From the NCBI GenBank assembly GCA_965222515.1, contig CBDCUE010000021.1, positions 124,001 to 188,000 of the forward strand: a stretch of DNA of 64,000 nt. The letters run 5' to 3'. Source of the stretch: CBDCUE01 sp965222515 (GTDB lineage: Bacteria; Pseudomonadota; Alphaproteobacteria; Rickettsiales; JABIRX01). Shown here piece after piece: positions 61,360 through 64,000 of the stretch (positions within the stretch are counted from its first letter, which is position 1; each line of letters begins with the position of its first letter). The position numbers and the translations under genes were made by a program. The notes below the pieces were generated by a model. The model was given only the letters and a program-made list of their open reading frames with translations, did no database searches and had not been told where the DNA came from.

Positions 61360-62848
61360 TAGTAGCACCTAAATAATTACATTTTTAGTTAAATTAACAA
61401 TTATTAAATAATAAAAAGTGTGTTTTTTCTTAAAAAAATACTTTTTATTACAAAAATTACCATTTGGATTTTGGCAAAAAGATAACTATCTATGCAATTT
61501 AACAGCTTTCTTAAGTTAAATCCCATAGCAGTTGCTATTGCATTCATATTATCGCCCACTTTCCCTTTAAGATAACATCTTGCCCCCCTTGAGCCATCAT
61601 TTTTAATATGACCTATCACTGGCTCTATCGCATTTCTTCGTTTTTGATATTTCTTTTGCAAAATAGATAATGTTTTCTTTCTTGTTCTTGCCACAATAAC
61701 ATTTTTATCTTTTATTCCATGACCTTTATAGCCTTGATCAACATAAACCTCCCTAAAACTCTTGCCACTCAACCTTTCTGCTTGTTCCAAATTAGATTTT
61801 AATGTATGTCCATCATACGGATTGTTATCAAATGACTTTGCTCCTAAAACAAAATTTGACCTAGAACTTACTACAAAACCTACTTTACAACCAAACTCAT
61901 ATTTCTTGTGAGCTTTTCCCTTACTTATGCAACTCACATCTTCATGCCATGAATAAATCTTATTCTTATCCGTTCTTTGCTGATTGTAAATTAACTTTGC
62001 TCTTAGCAATGCTTGAAATAATTTACTATTGTTTTTCAAATCTCCTTTCTTATTATCAATATCCCTTATTACTCTACCCAAATAATTCTTTACTTTCTTC
62101 TGTTCTGCTTTTCTACCCTTTCTTGACATACTGTATCTCGCTGACATAAAAAGACTCTTTTTACCAACTATTCTATAATTCTGTCTCAATTTTATACCCT
62201 CTGCTTCTGCCAACTTTACCAAACTCTCCCTTGCTTTATGGCACAGCTTAGTATCTGTAGGATAAGTTATTGCTTTTTTTGAACTGTGCTATCCACTGTT
62301 ACCCTCTTAAAATCAGCTGATTTTAAAACTTTTGTATTTTTTGCTATTTCTATTGTTTCTGACAATAAATATTCCATTCCTTCTTCTCCTATTCTTTTTC
62401 TAAAATATACCAAATTCTCTGGAACTGTTGGTAACTTATGCTCAAAATATCTACTTCCACAAAAATATTGATAATATGGATTCTCTACCCAAAGCCTCAC
62501 ATATTTTTTTATCAGATTGTTTTTCTACTTCTTTTAACATCAATAATCCACACATTAATCTTATAGGTAGTCCTCCTCTTCCCAAATTACTATATTTTAT
62601 AGAAAACTTCTTTTCTATGCTTCTCCAATCTACTAATTTTGACAATATTACTAATTTATGCTTCATATTTATGATATTTACTAATTCATTTCTGAACATA
62701 TCCATATCATTTCCTGTTTGGTGAGTTTTGTGTAACATTTTTGCAAGGTTTTAAGAGTTATTGGTAATAAGCTTGTGTTTTTACTATGCAAATTATACAA
62801 CTAAACCCTTATACTGCAAGGCTTTTTATAGTTTTTTAGGGACGACTA
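61360..62848 (-). mobile_element. IS-A, nearly complete IS5-type element
   Basis: 1489 bp. Ends TAGTAGCACCTAAATAATTA (61360) and TAGTCGTCCCTAAAAAACTA (complement at 62848) match at 15 of 20 positions. The 6 bases TTTAAT occur directly outside both ends (61354-61359 and 62849-62854), consistent with a target duplication. Transposase is on the minus strand but frameshifted. Terminal pieces occur at 2785, 57857 and 59384. Confidence 0.85.
61404..62738 (-). pseudogene. IS-A transposase, split by two frameshifts
   Basis: IS5-type DDE transposase. Part 1 (62738-62451) has DMFRNELVNIINMKHKLVIL and the GRGGLPIRLMCGLLMLKEVE phrase of the N-terminal domain. Part 2 (62500-62267) has RLWVENPYYQYFCGSRYFEH, then VTVDST (first Asp). 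Part 3 (62222-61404) has HEDVSCISKGKAHKKYEFGC, VYVDQGYKGHG (second Asp) and RNAIEPVIGHIKNDG (Glu). Changes of frame fall at an A7 run near 62505 and an A7 run near 62277. All catalytic residues remain. Confidence 0.85.
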
Positions 62849-62878
62849 TTTAATTCCTCTCCCTCCTTAAAATTATGA

Positions 62879-63106
62879 TTATCTATCATCTCTTTTAAAT
62901 TTTAATCTAATGATTTTTACTAATAAAAACAACCATATTATCGCTTGTAGAGGTAAAAAAATAAAATTTATAAGCAATAATAATAACACTTGAATAACCC
63001 ATGTTGATTCATATTCTCCAAATAAAAATTCATTTATAAAAAGAATAAGATAAAATAAAATACAAATTAATATTGGTATGTGTTCCTTTATTATTCTATT
63101 TAACAT
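62879..63106 (-). CDS. Small hypothetical membrane protein (75 aa)
   Basis: Two hydrophobic segments (HIPILICILFYLILFINEFL and VLLLLLINFIFLPLQAIIWL) and a basic tail (IIRLKFKRDDR). Not recognised. Between IS-A and the next membrane gene, 35 bp apart and on the same strand. Confidence 0.5.
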   Translation of the reverse strand: MLNRIIKEHIPILICILFYLILFINEFLFGEYESTWVIQVLLLLLINFIFLPLQAIIWLFLLVKIIRLKFKRDDR

Positions 63107-63141
63107 TATTCTTTATATGTTTATTCCAATTTTCTTTATTA

Positions 63142-63573
63142 TTATAAGCAGTTTATTTTTAATATTTCACACACTAGTGCTAATCCCAATAAAAAAAAAT
63201 ACATAAATATAAAAAAACCTACTAATAAAGAAAGACAAATAAAACAAATTATTTTAATAAATTTTATTCTAATATTATCATTATTAATAAGTATTTTAAA
63301 GCCATAAATTATATTTATAGCAATATCAAAAATTGTAAAGAAAAAAAAAACATACCCCATTATTACAATAGGATATGTAAAATAAAAATATAAATTCTTT
63401 CCTCTTTCTATAGAAAACTCCTTTTCAGCAAGTAGATATATACTATTTGTATTAAAAGCAAAATTAATTAGCACTAACAAGATTAATATAAGTAGTATAT
63501 AATTTTTTAGTATATACACATAATCTATTTTTTTTTTTCGTATATTTGTTAAATAATTAATTATTATTTTCAT
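63142..63573 (-). CDS. Small hypothetical membrane protein (143 aa)
   Basis: Three to four hydrophobic segments (YILKNYILLILILLVLINFA, IVIMGYVFFFFTIFDIAINI, FIKIICFICLSLLVGFFIFM). Not recognised. Probably cotranscribed with the 75-residue protein; the pair is enclosed by IS-A and an IS-B copy, so it may be a passenger. Confidence 0.55.
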   Translation of the reverse strand: MKIIINYLTNIRKKKIDYVYILKNYILLILILLVLINFAFNTNSIYLLAEKEFSIERGKNLYFYFTYPIVIMGYVFFFFTIFDIAINIIYGFKILINNDNIRIKFIKIICFICLSLLVGFFIFMYFFLLGLALVCEILKINCL

Positions 63574-63595
63574 TTACTAAAAAATGTTTTATTAA

Positions 63596-64000
63596 TAACC
63601 CCAGTTATGCTTTTTTTTAATAAAAAGCCTTGCAAAAAGTTAGCATAGACATTTTAATATTTTTTTTAACCTAAATAAAAAAAGCTATGCTAGTAAGTGA
63701 TATTGAACTAATAAAACTATATTGTCAAATAGATGATTTTTGTAAATTATTTTTTAAGTACTTCAATCAAAAATTAATATCAGAAAAGAGTAGTAAATTA
63801 AGGAAAGAACGGAAGGACAGGCTTAAATCTAGTGATATAATGTGTATATTAATATTGTATAATAATAGTAGTTATGATTGTTTTAAAAATTATTATATTG
63901 AGTTTGCAAAGCCTAATTTACAAAAGTATTTTCCTAATATGCCTTGTTATGCAAGGTTTACACATATTCAAAAGATAGCATTTATGCCACTTAGCTCTTT
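63596..64000 (+). mobile_element. Second IS-B copy, cut by the window end
   Basis: Starts TAACCCCAGTTATGC at 63596 and matches 58113-58517 base for base apart from isolated changes (for example GAACGG for GAAGGG near 63807). Confidence 0.9.
63687..64000 (+). CDS. IS-B transposase first frame (partial, runs off window)
   Basis: Same start (MLVSDIELIKLYCQIDDFCK) and sequence as the gene at 58204. It has one amino-acid change, Gly to Arg, at the GAAGGG/GAACGG difference. Continues past the window edge. Confidence 0.85.
   Translation, partial: MLVSDIELIKLYCQIDDFCKLFFKYFNQKLISEKSSKLRKERKDRLKSSDIMCILILYNNSSYDCFKNYYIEFAKPNLQKYFPNMPCYARFTHIQKIAFMPLSS

Overview
This window is an AT-rich bacterial chromosome segment. 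Its gene content points to an alphaproteobacterial endosymbiont of the Rickettsiales type. The indicators are a DUF2610 protein, a tRNA-Tyr/tRNA-Gly/tuf/tRNA-Trp/secE/nusG order, an adjacent ubiE-ubiB pair, a propionyl-CoA carboxylase alpha subunit, D-Ala-D-Ala dipeptidase next to a DadA-like oxidoreductase, ppiD-trpE adjacency, and many small palindromic intergenic repeats. This assignment is inference from content; there is no rRNA gene in the window to confirm it.

Layout. 1-2450: tRNA-tuf-secE-nusG operon on the minus strand, with tuf and the tRNAs intact but secE and nusG broken by about eight small indels. 2785-8125: an accessory island of IS5-type, IS1 and IS3 fragments around a 1.3-1.4 kilo-residue leucine-rich-repeat protein that carries a recent internal duplication. 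8143-16858: minus-strand core genes (trpE, ppiD, pccA, three tRNAs, ndk, mscS, maf, infA). 17120-31023: an IS110 scrap, then ruvX, gltX, a 10.4-kb gene for a giant VCBS/cadherin/LamG calcium-binding surface or secreted protein, mutM and a small exported protein. 31091-37577: minus-strand secretin, hup, and a tightly packed ddpX-dadA-DUF2610-ygfZ-murE operon. 37585-51137: an ankyrin-like gene, recO, rho, kdsB, pgsA, a RidA-family gene, prepilin peptidase, rppH, rpmE, hemJ, trxB, nadK, ispG, ubiE and ubiB. 51195-57778: an unrecognised 584-residue protein, a DUF2157/GDYXXLXY membrane pair, an AsmA-like protein and tRNA-Ser. 57857-64000: an IS-rich end containing a palindromic IS-in-IS structure, tsf-rpsB, a nearly complete IS5-type element (here IS-A), two small membrane proteins and a second copy of the smaller IS (here IS-B).

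Functionally the core genes describe a cell that makes peptidoglycan (MurE with the DNPR meso-DAP motif), Kdo-containing LPS (KdsB), phosphatidylglycerol (PgsA), isoprenoids by the MEP route (IspG), ubiquinone (UbiE, UbiB) and haem (HemJ), and that has parts of a type IV pilus or competence system (secretin, prepilin peptidase).

The most interesting signal is a dispersed 5' leader element in front of at least five unrelated housekeeping genes (pccA, infA, pgsA, ruvX, ubiE). Each copy has the box GTGTAAATG, opens a tiny reading frame that begins Met-Leu-X-(Arg/Lys)-Leu, and ends in an AACAACCTTAACTTT-like plus A-rich segment directly before the gene. At ruvX and ubiE the element is also open in a second frame and would add a Cys-rich N-terminal peptide. 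Other points of note are the decayed secE-nusG pair, an orphan trpE, the 273-bp perfectly identical repeat inside the LRR gene, a 160-bp MITE-like element with 33-bp ends, and IS-mediated breakpoints that make a testable prediction about the rest of the genome.
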